The notes under the pieces are model-generated. The model worked only from the letters and a program-made list of their open reading frames with translations. It did no database searches and had not been told where the DNA came from. From Pedobacter hartonius (lineage in GTDB: Bacteria; Bacteroidota; Bacteroidia; Sphingobacteriales; Sphingobacteriaceae), in NCBI RefSeq assembly GCF_900107535.1, contig NZ_FNRA01000013.1:93935-157934 (forward strand): 64,000 bases of DNA, read 5' to 3'. A program made the position numbers and the translations under genes. Shown here piece after piece: positions 26,656 through 36,007 of this stretch; the stretch's first letter is position 1, and every line of letters starts with the position of its first letter.

Positions 26656-27936
26656 ATGAACCTTCTCCTCACAGGTGTAACTATTGCCGATCCGAACAGC
26701 GAGTTTAATCATCAAGTACGTGATGTTCGTGTGGTACAGGGAATGATCGTTGAGATTGGGCTTGGTTTAAAACCACAGCAAACATCAAACCCCCAGGAAA
26801 ATGAAGAAGTGGTCAACGGTAAAGGTGCTTTTCTTGCACCCGGCTTTTTTGACCTGAACTGCTCCGTAGGCGATCCCGGATTTGAGACCAAAGAAGATCT
26901 GCAGACCGCCAGTGCTGCTGCGCAGGCCGGAGGATTTACCGGGCTGGCAGTTTTGCCGCATACCAAACCGGTAGTGCATTCCAAAGCAGAAGTAGAGTAT
27001 ATCATTAACAAATCAAAAAATAACTTGGTTGATATTTATCCCGTAGGGGCAATCAGCCATGACCTGGAAGGAAAGGAGCTTGCCGAGCTGTATGATATGC
27101 AAAAGGCAGGTGCCATCGCATTTTCAGACGGTACGAAACCGATCAGTGACGATGGTTTTATGAGCCGCGCCTTACAATATGCAAAAGGCATCGACGGCCT
27201 GCTGATCGTGTACCCGGAAAATAAATCGATCGCCGGTAAAACACAGATCAACGAAAGTAAGACCAGTGTGCTGCTGGGTATGAAGGGCATGCCTGCGCTG
27301 GCAGAAGAGATGCATATCTCCAGGGATATCTTTCTGGCCACTTACCACCAGTCGCCCCTGCATATCAGCAACATCTCTACCGCAGGCTCGGTAGCGCTGA
27401 TCAAAAAAGCAAAAAAGGAGGGGCTGCAGATCACCTGTGACGTTGCTGCGCATCACCTTGTCTTTACCGAAGAGCTGCTGAACGATTTCGACAGCAACTA
27501 CAAGGTGAAACCGCCCCTGCGCGGCAAGACCGATAACAAAGCCTTACTGGCAGGATTGAAGGAGGGCACTATTGACGCTGTTTCATCACAGCACCGCCCG
27601 CATGAGCCGGAATTTAAAGATGTAGAATTTGAGATCGCTGCATATGGCATCATCGCCCTGCAAACTGTATTGCCGTTATTGGTGAAAGCAGGAATGGACG
27701 CTGCACTGATTGCAGAAAAGTTATCCGTTAATCCCAGAAAATTGCTTAACTTAAAAGTACCGGTGATTGCAAAAGGAGAGGCTGCCAATATCACGCTGTT
27801 CAGCATGACTGAACAATGGGAGTATAACAGCGGGAACAACTATTCAAAATCGAGAAACAGCCCTTTGCTCAACCAAACCCTCACCGGGAAAGTAAAACTA
27901 GTTTATAACAACAATCAAATTCAAGTATATGGATAG
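26656..27936 (+). CDS. Dihydroorotase-like protein without metal ligands (pseudo-dihydroorotase)
   Basis: 426 residues, of amidohydrolase/dihydroorotase length and layout. The metal-binding HxH at the first strand, normally DxHxHxR, reads DLNCSVGDPG, so both histidines are absent. The late metal-ligand motif, normally TDHAPH, reads SSQHRPHEP, so the Asp is replaced. Family landmarks remain: TKEDLQTASAAAQAGGFT, the HTKP/VEYI helix and ITCDVAAHHL. Non-catalytic PyrC-prime proteins bind aspartate transcarbamoylase in some bacteria; whether this one does is open. A divergent amidohydrolase is another possibility. It overlaps the next gene by eight bases. Confidence 0.82.
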   Translation: MNLLLTGVTIADPNSEFNHQVRDVRVVQGMIVEIGLGLKPQQTSNPQENEEVVNGKGAFLAPGFFDLNCSVGDPGFETKEDLQTASAAAQAGGFTGLAVLPHTKPVVHSKAEVEYIINKSKNNLVDIYPVGAISHDLEGKELAELYDMQKAGAIAFSDGTKPISDDGFMSRALQYAKGIDGLLIVYPENKSIAGKTQINESKTSVLLGMKGMPALAEEMHISRDIFLATYHQSPLHISNISTAGSVALIKKAKKEGLQITCDVAAHHLVFTEELLNDFDSNYKVKPPLRGKTDNKALLAGLKEGTIDAVSSQHRPHEPEFKDVEFEIAAYGIIALQTVLPLLVKAGMDAALIAEKLSVNPRKLLNLKVPVIAKGEAANITLFSMTEQWEYNSGNNYSKSRNSPLLNQTLTGKVKLVYNNNQIQVYG

Positions 27937-28603
27937 TAAAGTACAAAGCACCCTTATCGCTTCATTAGATAAATTCGCTGCGCTCTCGGGTAACGATTCG
28001 GTAAAACTGGAACAAGACCTGGTAGATGTTTTCAGCAAAGACCTTGGGTTCCTTGAAAAAGTGGAAGAATTTGATGAGGTATTTGATGAGCATCCTTCTT
28101 TTGATGAACTGAGAGAAGTATTCTTTGATCTGCTGATGATCAATTTCTTTGCGAGTGATATAAAAAAACTGGAAGAGGATTACCTGGATTCGGACGAATG
28201 GGTTGACATTGAAGAAGACACGATTGACCGTGGAACGGAACTCTTAAACCTGTTGTTATACATCAATGAATGCCATGACGAGCAGATCAAACCGGAACTG
28301 GGAGATTTCCTAAGGGAATTCCTGCTGGTTGAGGAAGATGAGTTCCAGGACGAGTACCATATTTATGAAGACCTGATCAGCAATCAGCAGCTGGCAGACA
28401 GCAGCATCGAGGATATCTGCAGCCATAAAGGGATGATCGATCTTGGGGAAGAAATGGAAACGCTGTTTGTTCCTTTCATGGCTTTCTTTAATCAGCCGAA
28501 GGCTAACGCCGAAGCGTTCAAAGACCTGGAAGAATTCAGTGCGGATAAGGAGTTTGATACTGCCGTATATGCTTTAATAGCAGAATTCAACGTACAGAAC
28601 TAA
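27929..28603 (+). CDS. Acidic hypothetical helical protein
   Basis: 224 residues, not recognised. It is strongly acidic and predicted all-helical (EEFDEVFDEHPSFDEL, DFLREFLLVEEDEF), with no signal peptide or membrane helix. It overlaps the dihydroorotase-like gene and is six bases from the DUF4199 gene, so it belongs to this operon. Acidic composition is compatible with a cytoplasmic partner protein. Confidence 0.7.
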   Translation: MDSKVQSTLIASLDKFAALSGNDSVKLEQDLVDVFSKDLGFLEKVEEFDEVFDEHPSFDELREVFFDLLMINFFASDIKKLEEDYLDSDEWVDIEEDTIDRGTELLNLLLYINECHDEQIKPELGDFLREFLLVEEDEFQDEYHIYEDLISNQQLADSSIEDICSHKGMIDLGEEMETLFVPFMAFFNQPKANAEAFKDLEEFSADKEFDTAVYALIAEFNVQN

Positions 28604-28609
28604 ATCACC

Positions 28610-29167
28610 ATGGAACAACAAATAAAGGAATTGGAGATCAAGCCAAATAAACTGGCTTTCCAGGTGGCAGCTGGCTTTTCTGTTTACACTATTGTACTGA
28701 TCTTTCTTTTTAAATTTCTGGGGATAGACGTACAGGAAGAAAATGTGCCGGTTGTAACAAAGATCATGAGTGCTGTGCTGTCCTATCTGCCTTACGTGCT
28801 GGCTATTTTATTTGCACAGATCAGGCATAGAAATGAACTTGGGGGGTACATTACCTTTGGAAGGGCATTTTCTACAGGCTTTCGTGTAAGTGCTACCGCA
28901 GGGATGTTCATTGGCCTGCTGATGATCCTTTACTACAAAGTACTGGACCCTGCGGCACTGGACCATATCCTGGATATTGCCATTGAAAAAGCTTCTGAAA
29001 CGGCGGGCGACAGTGCCAAGGCGATCAGAAGTGTAAAAGCGATGGGTGCTTACATGCCGGTCATGATTGGCTTTGGCGCCGCGATCACCTATACGATCTA
29101 TGGGATCATCATCAGCGTGGTTGGTGCTGCGGTGAACAAAAGGATAGCCCCGGTAAAATTTGACTAA
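28610..29167 (+). CDS. DUF4199 membrane protein
   Basis: 185 residues with four predicted membrane helices: ~20-37, 45-70, 78-100 and 142-172. The GGYITFGRAFSTGFR segment between helices 2 and 3 is typical of DUF4199. Function unknown. A strong hairpin follows, so the operon probably ends here. Confidence 0.82.
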   Translation: MEQQIKELEIKPNKLAFQVAAGFSVYTIVLIFLFKFLGIDVQEENVPVVTKIMSAVLSYLPYVLAILFAQIRHRNELGGYITFGRAFSTGFRVSATAGMFIGLLMILYYKVLDPAALDHILDIAIEKASETAGDSAKAIRSVKAMGAYMPVMIGFGAAITYTIYGIIISVVGAAVNKRIAPVKFD

Positions 29168-29194
29168 TAGTTTGTGTGCGAACATAAATTCTGC

Positions 29195-29237
29195 AACGTG
29201 CAGGTTTTGTCATTTTAATTGACAAAATTTGCACGTT
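29195..29237 (+). terminator. 18-bp stem hairpin after DUF4199
   Basis: Arms at 29195-29212 and 29220-29237 pair over 18 bases with a seven-base loop; two of the pairs are G-U on the plus-strand RNA, so the structure is stronger there than on the minus strand. The tail is AATCTTT, a weak U-run. A terminator or attenuator before the glycosyltransferase operon is the likeliest role. Confidence 0.6.
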
Positions 29238-29263
29238 AATCTTTAAGCCCATTTTATACCTGC

Positions 29264-30214
29264 ATGGATATTTCCGTAGTCATACCCTTATATAATGAAG
29301 ATGAGTCGCTGCCCGAACTGACCGCCTGGATTGCCAGGGTAATGGAGGAGCATAACTTTTCTTATGAGATCCTGTTTGTAGACGATGGCAGTACGGACAA
29401 TTCATGGAATGTCATAGAAGAACTGAAAATCAGCTATCCTGCCGTGAAAGCTATCAAGTTCAGGCGTAATTATGGTAAGTCGGCCGCCCTCAATGTGGCT
29501 TTTGAAGCTTCGCAGGGCGAAGTTTTGATTACCATGGACGCCGATCTTCAGGACAGCCCTGATGAGATCCCTGAATTGTACAGAAGGCTGCGTGAGGAAA
29601 AACTGGATATCATCTCCGGCTGGAAGAAAAAACGTTACGACCCGATTACCAAAACCATCCCCACTAAATTGTTCAATGCGGCTACCAGGAAGATGTCTGG
29701 TATTCAGCTGAACGATTTCAACTGCGGCCTGAAGGCTTACCGCAGTGATGTGGTGAAAACCATTGAAGTATATGGAGAGATGCACCGTTATATCCCTGTG
29801 ATTGCAAAATGGGCGGGGTTTAAGAACATCGGTGAACAGGTTGTGGAACACCGTGCAAGGAAATACGGCGTGACCAAATTCGGCTTCAGCCGTTTTATCA
29901 ACGGCTTTCTGGATCTGCTGTCTATCTTCTTTGTGGGCAAATTCGGCAAAAGGCCAATGCACTTTTTCGGGTCTATGGGGGTGCTGAGTTTCCTGGTAGG
30001 AACCATCATGGCCTTATGGATCATTGGCGAAAAGTTATACCATATCTCCATGAACACTTCGTACAGGGAGATCACTGACCAGCCGGGATTTTACATCGCA
30101 CTGGTAGCTATTATATTGGGTTCGCAGCTGTTCCTTACGGGGTTTGTGGCCGAGCTGGTTACCCGTAATGCATCTGAACGCAACCAGTACCTGATAGAAA
30201 AAGAGATCCTTTAA
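29264..30214 (+). CDS. Glycosyltransferase family 2 with C-terminal membrane helices (GtrB/DPM1-like)
   Basis: 316 residues. GT-A catalytic domain with VVIPLYNEDESLPEL, the nucleotide-binding VDDGSTDNSW and the metal motif DADLQDSPDEIPE. Two membrane helices follow at ~235-260 and 275-298. Homologues move a sugar from a nucleotide donor to polyprenyl phosphate at the inner membrane. The next glycosyltransferase starts two bases past its stop. Confidence 0.9.
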   Translation: MDISVVIPLYNEDESLPELTAWIARVMEEHNFSYEILFVDDGSTDNSWNVIEELKISYPAVKAIKFRRNYGKSAALNVAFEASQGEVLITMDADLQDSPDEIPELYRRLREEKLDIISGWKKKRYDPITKTIPTKLFNAATRKMSGIQLNDFNCGLKAYRSDVVKTIEVYGEMHRYIPVIAKWAGFKNIGEQVVEHRARKYGVTKFGFSRFINGFLDLLSIFFVGKFGKRPMHFFGSMGVLSFLVGTIMALWIIGEKLYHISMNTSYREITDQPGFYIALVAIILGSQLFLTGFVAELVTRNASERNQYLIEKEIL

Positions 30215-30215
30215 T

Positions 30216-31184
30216 ATGTTTTTCTCGATCATTATTCCCTTATACAACAGGCCGCAGGAAATAGACGAACTGCTGGCTACGCTTGCTATTCAGACCTATC
30301 CGCAGTTTGAGGTGCTGGTCATTGAGGACGGCTCTTCCCTCAGGGCAAAAGATATTGTGGAAGGGTATGCCGATAAACTGGACATCCGTTACTACTATAA
30401 GGAGAACGCCGGGCAGGGCTTTGCGCGTAACTATGGCTTTGAACGTGCCAAGGGCGACTATTTTGTGATCTTTGATTCGGATTGCCTGATTCCCCATGAC
30501 TACCTTGAGATCGTTAAAGATTATCTTTATGATCATGACCTGGATGCCTATGGCGGTCCTGATGCAGCCCATGAAAGTTTTACACCCCTGCAGAAGGCGA
30601 TCAGCTATGGGATGACCTCGGTGTTTACCACAGGAGGCATCAGGGGGAATAAAAAACATGCAGGGCAGTTTCATCCGCGCAGTTTCAATATGGGTGTTTC
30701 CAGGGAAGTTTGGGAAAAGGTGGGTGGTTTTAAGATCACCAGGCTGGGAGAGGATATTGAATACAGCATCCGTATCCATCAGAGCGGTTTTAAGATCGGG
30801 CTGATTCCCGGTGCAAAGGTTTTTCATAAAAGGAGGACCAGCCTGATCCAGTTTTACAGACAGATCCATTTCTTCGGCCGTGCCCGGATAAATATTTATA
30901 AACATTTTCCCGCTGAATTAAAATTAGTGCATTTTTTCCCCGCAGTGTTCACATTAGGCATCATGCTGGTGCTGGTGCTGAATATTTTTTATCCGCCGCT
31001 GGCATATATAAGTAACGTATTCCTTTTGGTATACTTTATGTTGATATTTTTTCACTCCCTTATCCTTAATCATTCTTTAAAAGTTGCATTTTTGAGCATT
31101 ATATCCTCATTTATACAATTGACAGCCTACGGCTTAGGTTTTATCCAGGATTTTTTAAAAAGAATAGTACTTAAACAACAATGA
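30216..31184 (+). CDS. Glycosyltransferase family 2 membrane protein
   Basis: 322 residues. N-terminal SIIIPLYNRPQEID, donor motif EDGSSLRAKD, metal motif FDSDCLIPHDY and a catalytic-type LGEDIEYSIRIHQSG. Two to three membrane helices at the C-terminus (~240-300). Probably adds sugars to an envelope glycan; acceptor unknown. It overlaps the following membrane gene by four bases. Confidence 0.88.
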   Translation: MFFSIIIPLYNRPQEIDELLATLAIQTYPQFEVLVIEDGSSLRAKDIVEGYADKLDIRYYYKENAGQGFARNYGFERAKGDYFVIFDSDCLIPHDYLEIVKDYLYDHDLDAYGGPDAAHESFTPLQKAISYGMTSVFTTGGIRGNKKHAGQFHPRSFNMGVSREVWEKVGGFKITRLGEDIEYSIRIHQSGFKIGLIPGAKVFHKRRTSLIQFYRQIHFFGRARINIYKHFPAELKLVHFFPAVFTLGIMLVLVLNIFYPPLAYISNVFLLVYFMLIFFHSLILNHSLKVAFLSIISSFIQLTAYGLGFIQDFLKRIVLKQQ

Positions 31185-31969
31185 TAAATTTTTTAAAAGA
31201 GACTACGTTTACCGTTAATGAAGTAATAGGCAAGTCATGGGACCTGACCAAACGTCATTATTTTTCTATCGCTACCTTATGCTTTCTGATGTTCATCACT
31301 TCAAATGCTTCCGGATTAATGGCCTTTTTGATCAAGGATGTGAACAAGGGGCTCAGCGTGCTGATGGCTTTCTTTTTTATCATGATGTATTTCACCATCA
31401 ACCTGTCGCTGTTAAAGTATATTTTTCACCTGCTGGACGATGAAGAACATGATGTGAGTATTGTGAGCACACTTCCTACCCGTCAGCAGATCATTAGGTT
31501 TGTGGTAGGCATGCTTTACTTTATGCTGGTTATTGTAGGTGTATATGTTATCGTGATCCTGGTTGCTTTCCCCTTTATCTATACGGGAATCAAGATGCCT
31601 GTCATTACCAATATCGCCATCGGGGTCGGTATCGTGGCAATTTTCATTACCTGGGTACGGATCTCTTTCTTTCCCTTTTTTATTATAGACAAAAATGAGC
31701 CGCCTTTCGGCTCGCTGAAATTCAGTCTTGCCATTACCAAGGGTAATTTCACTAAGATATTGCTGTTGCTGCTGGTTTTGGGAGGATTTTATGTGTTATG
31801 CCTGGTACTGATTGCACTACAATATCCTGTTGTTGCGTTCTTTGTTAATATTTTCAGTTCATTTATCATCGTGCCTTTGTCAAGCGTTGCTTTAACAATC
31901 GCTTACAGGAAGATGATGAGCGAATATCAGGGTGATGAAAATCCGGATATTATTCACAATATAGTTTAA
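31181..31969 (+). CDS. Multi-pass membrane protein, unknown function
   Basis: 262 residues with about six hydrophobic helices. Not recognised beyond a resemblance in layout to DUF975/glycerophosphoryl-diesterase-type membrane domains. The loops contain PTRQQIIRFVVG and DKNEPPFGSLKFSLAITKGN, the latter a pattern often seen in such membrane domains. Co-transcribed with two glycosyltransferases and GH3. Confidence 0.7.
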   Translation: MINFLKETTFTVNEVIGKSWDLTKRHYFSIATLCFLMFITSNASGLMAFLIKDVNKGLSVLMAFFFIMMYFTINLSLLKYIFHLLDDEEHDVSIVSTLPTRQQIIRFVVGMLYFMLVIVGVYVIVILVAFPFIYTGIKMPVITNIAIGVGIVAIFITWVRISFFPFFIIDKNEPPFGSLKFSLAITKGNFTKILLLLLVLGGFYVLCLVLIALQYPVVAFFVNIFSSFIIVPLSSVALTIAYRKMMSEYQGDENPDIIHNIV

Positions 31970-31976
31970 ACCATTT

Positions 31977-33482
31977 ATGGGATTAAAAGCGGCATTAAGT
32001 AAACCGTTCGCTGCCTTTATTGTAAAAGGGCTAAACAAATGGAAAAAAAATGCAGTAGCGGCACAAAAGGAAACTATGTTACAGCTGCTGGCAGATGCAA
32101 AAGATACAGCCTTTGGAAAGGACCATCATTTTGCTGCGATCAGGAATTATGAGGACTTTAAAAAGCGGGTTCCTGTAAGGGATTACGAAGAGCTGAGACC
32201 CTATATTGACAGGGTAGTTGCCGGGGAGAAAAACGTGATGTGGAAGGGAAAACCAGCCTATTTTGCAAAAACTTCGGGTACTACTTCGGGTGCCAAATAC
32301 ATTCCGATCTCGAAGGAATCCATGCCGGAGCATATCAAGGCTGCCCGGAATGCCCTGCTCACTTATATACATGAGACCGGGAACGCCGGTTTTGTGAATG
32401 GCAAAATGATCTTTCTGCAGGGAAGCCCTGTGATGACGGAAAAGAACGGCATTAAAGTAGGGCGCTTATCAGGAATCGTTGCCAATCTGGTACCTGCGTA
32501 TCTGCAGAAAAACAGGCTTCCGTCTTACGCCAGCAACTGTATTGAAGACTGGGAGGAAAAAGTAGCTGCTATTGTAGAAGAAACCTACCGGCAGGACATG
32601 ACACTCATCTCTGGCATTCCGCCCTGGGCGCAGATGTATTTCGATAGGCTCAGCGAAAAAACAGGGGGTAAGCAGATCAAAGATATTTTTAAGAATTTCC
32701 AGCTTTTCGTTTACGGAGGGGTGAACTATGAGCCTTACCGTGCAAAGATTGAAGCCAGCATCGGCAGGAAAGTAGACACGATAGAAACCTATCCCGCCTC
32801 AGAGGGCTTTATTGCCTATCAGGATAGCCAGCAGGATAAAAGTTTGCTGCTGCTGGCGAAGGCCGGCATGTTCTATGAGTTTATTCCTGCGGACGAGTAT
32901 TACGATGAACACCCTACACGGTTGAGCCTGGAAGATGTAGAGCTGGATAAAAACTATGCCCTGATCCTGAATACGAATGCGGGATTGTGGGGCTACAGCA
33001 TTGGTGATACGGTTAAATTTGTCTCCAAAAACCCGTATAAGATCTACGTAACGGGAAGGATCAAACATTTTATTTCGGCCTTTGGCGAGCACGTGATCGG
33101 TGAGGAAGTGGAACAAGCCTTGTTGGCTGTCGCAAATGAAGAAGGGGTTGGTATTACCGAATTTACTGTTGCCCCGCAGGTGAATCCTGCGGCGGGCGAA
33201 CTTCCTTATCACGAATGGTTTATAGAGTTTTCGAATGTGCCGGAAGACATAAAAGCCTTTAGTAAAAAAGTAGATAAGGCTTTACAAAAGAAAAATATTT
33301 ACTACTTTGACCTTATTGAAGGTAAAATTTTGCAGCCCCTGGTCATCCGGCCTTTACCAAAAGATGCATTTGTAAACTATATGCGTGCCGAAGGCAAGCT
33401 GGGAGGACAGAACAAAGTTCCGCGGTTATCGAATGACAGAAAGATTGCAGAGGGCCTGATTAAATTGACGGATAAGATTTGA
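31977..33482 (+). CDS. GH3 auxin-responsive-promoter family protein
   Basis: 501 residues. GH3 family of acyl-acid amido synthetases (ANL-like adenylating fold). The ATP motif is KTSGTTSGAKYIPIS, the second is ETYPASEGFIA, and the third is LWGYSIGDTVKF. Plant members join amino acids to acids such as indole-acetate and jasmonate; bacterial members are common in Bacteroidota and their substrates are unknown. The stop overlaps the start of dxr, so the two are coupled. Confidence 0.9.
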   Translation: MGLKAALSKPFAAFIVKGLNKWKKNAVAAQKETMLQLLADAKDTAFGKDHHFAAIRNYEDFKKRVPVRDYEELRPYIDRVVAGEKNVMWKGKPAYFAKTSGTTSGAKYIPISKESMPEHIKAARNALLTYIHETGNAGFVNGKMIFLQGSPVMTEKNGIKVGRLSGIVANLVPAYLQKNRLPSYASNCIEDWEEKVAAIVEETYRQDMTLISGIPPWAQMYFDRLSEKTGGKQIKDIFKNFQLFVYGGVNYEPYRAKIEASIGRKVDTIETYPASEGFIAYQDSQQDKSLLLLAKAGMFYEFIPADEYYDEHPTRLSLEDVELDKNYALILNTNAGLWGYSIGDTVKFVSKNPYKIYVTGRIKHFISAFGEHVIGEEVEQALLAVANEEGVGITEFTVAPQVNPAAGELPYHEWFIEFSNVPEDIKAFSKKVDKALQKKNIYYFDLIEGKILQPLVIRPLPKDAFVNYMRAEGKLGGQNKVPRLSNDRKIAEGLIKLTDKI

Positions 33483-34645
33483 AAAATATAACAATACTGG
33501 GGTCTACTGGCTCTGTTGGTACTCAGGCCCTGGAAGTGATCCGGGCAAATACGGCCTTGTACAAGGTAGTGGCACTCAGCGCCCGGTCCAATGCTGCCCT
33601 GCTGGTGCAGCAGGCACTGGAATTTCTGCCGGAAATGGTAGTGATCAGCGATGAAAGCCAGTATCAGGCGGTAAAAACAGCGCTATCCGGAAAAGGTATT
33701 ACCGTACTGACCGGCGAAGCTGCGTTATGCGAAGCTGCGGCCCTGGAAAGTTCAGCTATTGTACTTACAGCAATTATGGGCTCGGTAGGGCTGCGCCCTA
33801 CGATAGCTGCGATTGAGGCAAAGAAAACCATAGCACTGGCCAATAAGGAAACCCTCGTTGTAGCCGGGGAACTGATCAACCGCCTCGCTGCTGAGCATGG
33901 CGTGAAAATCATTCCCGTAGATTCGGAACATTCTGCCATCTATCAGTGTCTGGTAGGAGAAGAACCGGAGACCATTGAGAAAATTTATATCACTGCCTCA
34001 GGTGGTCCCTTCCGGGGAAAAGACCGCAACTTTCTGGCGCAGGTAACCAAAGAGCAGGCCTTAAAACATCCCAATTGGGTAATGGGTGCCAAGATCACGA
34101 TAGACTCTGCTTCACTGATGAACAAGGGACTGGAAGTAATTGAGGCAAAATGGCTGTTCAATCTGGATATCAGCCAGATCGATGTGATCGTACATCCGCA
34201 GTCTATCGTCCATTCCATTGTGCAGTTTAACGATGGATCGATGAAAGCCCAGCTGGGTTTGCCCGATATGAAACTGCCTATTCATTACGCAATGGCTTAT
34301 CCTAAACGCATAGACAGCCAGTTTCCGAGGTTTAATTTCCTGGATTATCCGGAGTTTACTTTTGCCAGGGCGGATATGGATACTTTCCGTAATCTCGGCC
34401 TTGCTTATGCAGCCCTTGAAAAAGGAGGAAATATGCCCTGTATCATCAATGCGGCCAATGAGGTGGTAGTTGATGCCTTCTTAAATGACCAGATCGGATT
34501 TCTTGGAATGAGCGATGTGATCGAACAATGCATGGCTGACCTGCCTTTCATCCAGGAGCCCGGCCTGAACAATTATTTAGAAACCGACGAGCTTACACGT
34601 ATATTTGCCCGGGAGTTAGTAACAAAAAAATATTTAGCGATCTAA
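33479..34645 (+). CDS. dxr: 1-deoxy-D-xylulose-5-phosphate reductoisomerase
   Basis: 388 residues from a TTG start that overlaps the GH3 stop. NADPH loop GSTGSVGTQALEV, NKETLVVAGELI, metal/substrate motif VDSEHSAIYQCL, SGGPFRGKD, and the substrate loop around DSASLMNKGLEVIEA. Second enzyme of the MEP isoprenoid pathway, cytoplasmic, uses Mn or Mg. Its place before rseP is common in bacteria. Confidence 0.97.
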   Translation: MKNITILGSTGSVGTQALEVIRANTALYKVVALSARSNAALLVQQALEFLPEMVVISDESQYQAVKTALSGKGITVLTGEAALCEAAALESSAIVLTAIMGSVGLRPTIAAIEAKKTIALANKETLVVAGELINRLAAEHGVKIIPVDSEHSAIYQCLVGEEPETIEKIYITASGGPFRGKDRNFLAQVTKEQALKHPNWVMGAKITIDSASLMNKGLEVIEAKWLFNLDISQIDVIVHPQSIVHSIVQFNDGSMKAQLGLPDMKLPIHYAMAYPKRIDSQFPRFNFLDYPEFTFARADMDTFRNLGLAYAALEKGGNMPCIINAANEVVVDAFLNDQIGFLGMSDVIEQCMADLPFIQEPGLNNYLETDELTRIFARELVTKKYLAI

Positions 34646-34675
34646 TTAAAAATATAAAAACACAACAATTAATAT

Positions 34676-36007
34676 ATGAACGGATTGATTATGGTTGCCC
34701 AGTTGTTACTGGGATTATCAATATTAGTAATCTTACACGAACTGGGACATTTTCTTGCGGCGCGTGCCTTTGGTATTAAAGTAGAGAAGTTTTATCTGTT
34801 CTTTGATGCCTGGGGAGTAAAGTTATTTAGTATTACCAAGGGGGGAGTGGAGTACGGTATTGGATGGCTGCCTCTGGGCGGTTATGTGAAAATTGCGGGA
34901 ATGATTGATGAGTCGATGGACAAAGAGCAGATGGCTTTACCGGCGCAGCCCTGGGAATTCAGGTCTAAACCGGCATGGCAGCGTTTGATCGTGATGCTTG
35001 CCGGGGTATTTGTAAATATTGTAGTAGGGATCTTTATCTTCTGGATGCTGACCTTTAAATTCGGTGAAACCTATATTGCGAACAGCTCTGTTGTGAGTGG
35101 TATCAACCCGGGTGTAATCGGCAAGCAGATCGGCCTGAAACAGGGTGACCGCGTGATTGCGGTAAACGGAAAGAAGGTGGTCCGCTATGAAGAACTGCTG
35201 AGTTCAAAAGTGCTGATGGGAAATACAACGCTGACAGTTAGCCGTGAAGGAAAAACCCTTGATGTGAAGGTTCCTGATAATATTCTGAATAAAGTTGCCG
35301 ACCTGGGGATTGAAGAGTTTGTCAGCCGTGTACCATTACTGACAACTACTGTTGATACCGTGGTTAAGGGAAAGGGCGCATTCAGAGTGGGCATGAAAAA
35401 GGGCGACCGCATCGTAGCCGTAAATGAAGTCCCTGTGAAATACAATGTAGATGTATCCAGGGAGCTGAAGAAACTGAAAAACAGAAAGCTTATGCTGGAT
35501 GCTTACCGGGGTACGGAATTGCTGCATTTTGAATTGTCTACTGATAGCGCCGGTACCATTGGAATTGGCTTTAATGCTGACGAGATCAGGGAAGAAACCA
35601 TCAATTATGGGTTTTTCGCTGCTTTGCCTGTTGGCCTGAACCAGGCATGGATCTCCTTTACTGATAATGGCAAGGGAATCTGGAAAGTGCTGAGTGGTAA
35701 GATCAAAGCAGATAAGGCATTCTCCGGACCTGTAGCAATTGCACAGAAGGTGTATGGCGGTATATGGATCTGGTCGCATTTCTGGGCTTCTACAGCCCTG
35801 ATTTCTATCGCACTGGCATTTATGAACCTGCTGCCTATTCCTGCGTTAGACGGGGGCCATGTGGTGTTCCTGTGCGTAGAAATGGTGAAAGGGAAACCAT
35901 TGGGCGATAAATTTATGGAGACGGCCCAGATCGTGGGATTTGTGATGCTGCTGTCGCTGATGGTATTTGTAATTGGTAATGATATCTTCAAAGCCTTTAT
36001 CAAGTAA
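34676..36007 (+). CDS. rseP: Site-2 intramembrane metalloprotease RseP
   Basis: 443 residues. Zinc motif HELGHFLAARAFG in the first membrane helix and the third ligand Asp in MNLLPIPALDGGHV near the C-terminus. Two PDZ domains lie between (~120-205 and ~210-290). It cleaves anti-sigma factors and signal-peptide remnants inside the inner membrane. The stop overlaps the next start (TAATG). Confidence 0.95.
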   Translation: MNGLIMVAQLLLGLSILVILHELGHFLAARAFGIKVEKFYLFFDAWGVKLFSITKGGVEYGIGWLPLGGYVKIAGMIDESMDKEQMALPAQPWEFRSKPAWQRLIVMLAGVFVNIVVGIFIFWMLTFKFGETYIANSSVVSGINPGVIGKQIGLKQGDRVIAVNGKKVVRYEELLSSKVLMGNTTLTVSREGKTLDVKVPDNILNKVADLGIEEFVSRVPLLTTTVDTVVKGKGAFRVGMKKGDRIVAVNEVPVKYNVDVSRELKKLKNRKLMLDAYRGTELLHFELSTDSAGTIGIGFNADEIREETINYGFFAALPVGLNQAWISFTDNGKGIWKVLSGKIKADKAFSGPVAIAQKVYGGIWIWSHFWASTALISIALAFMNLLPIPALDGGHVVFLCVEMVKGKPLGDKFMETAQIVGFVMLLSLMVFVIGNDIFKAFIK

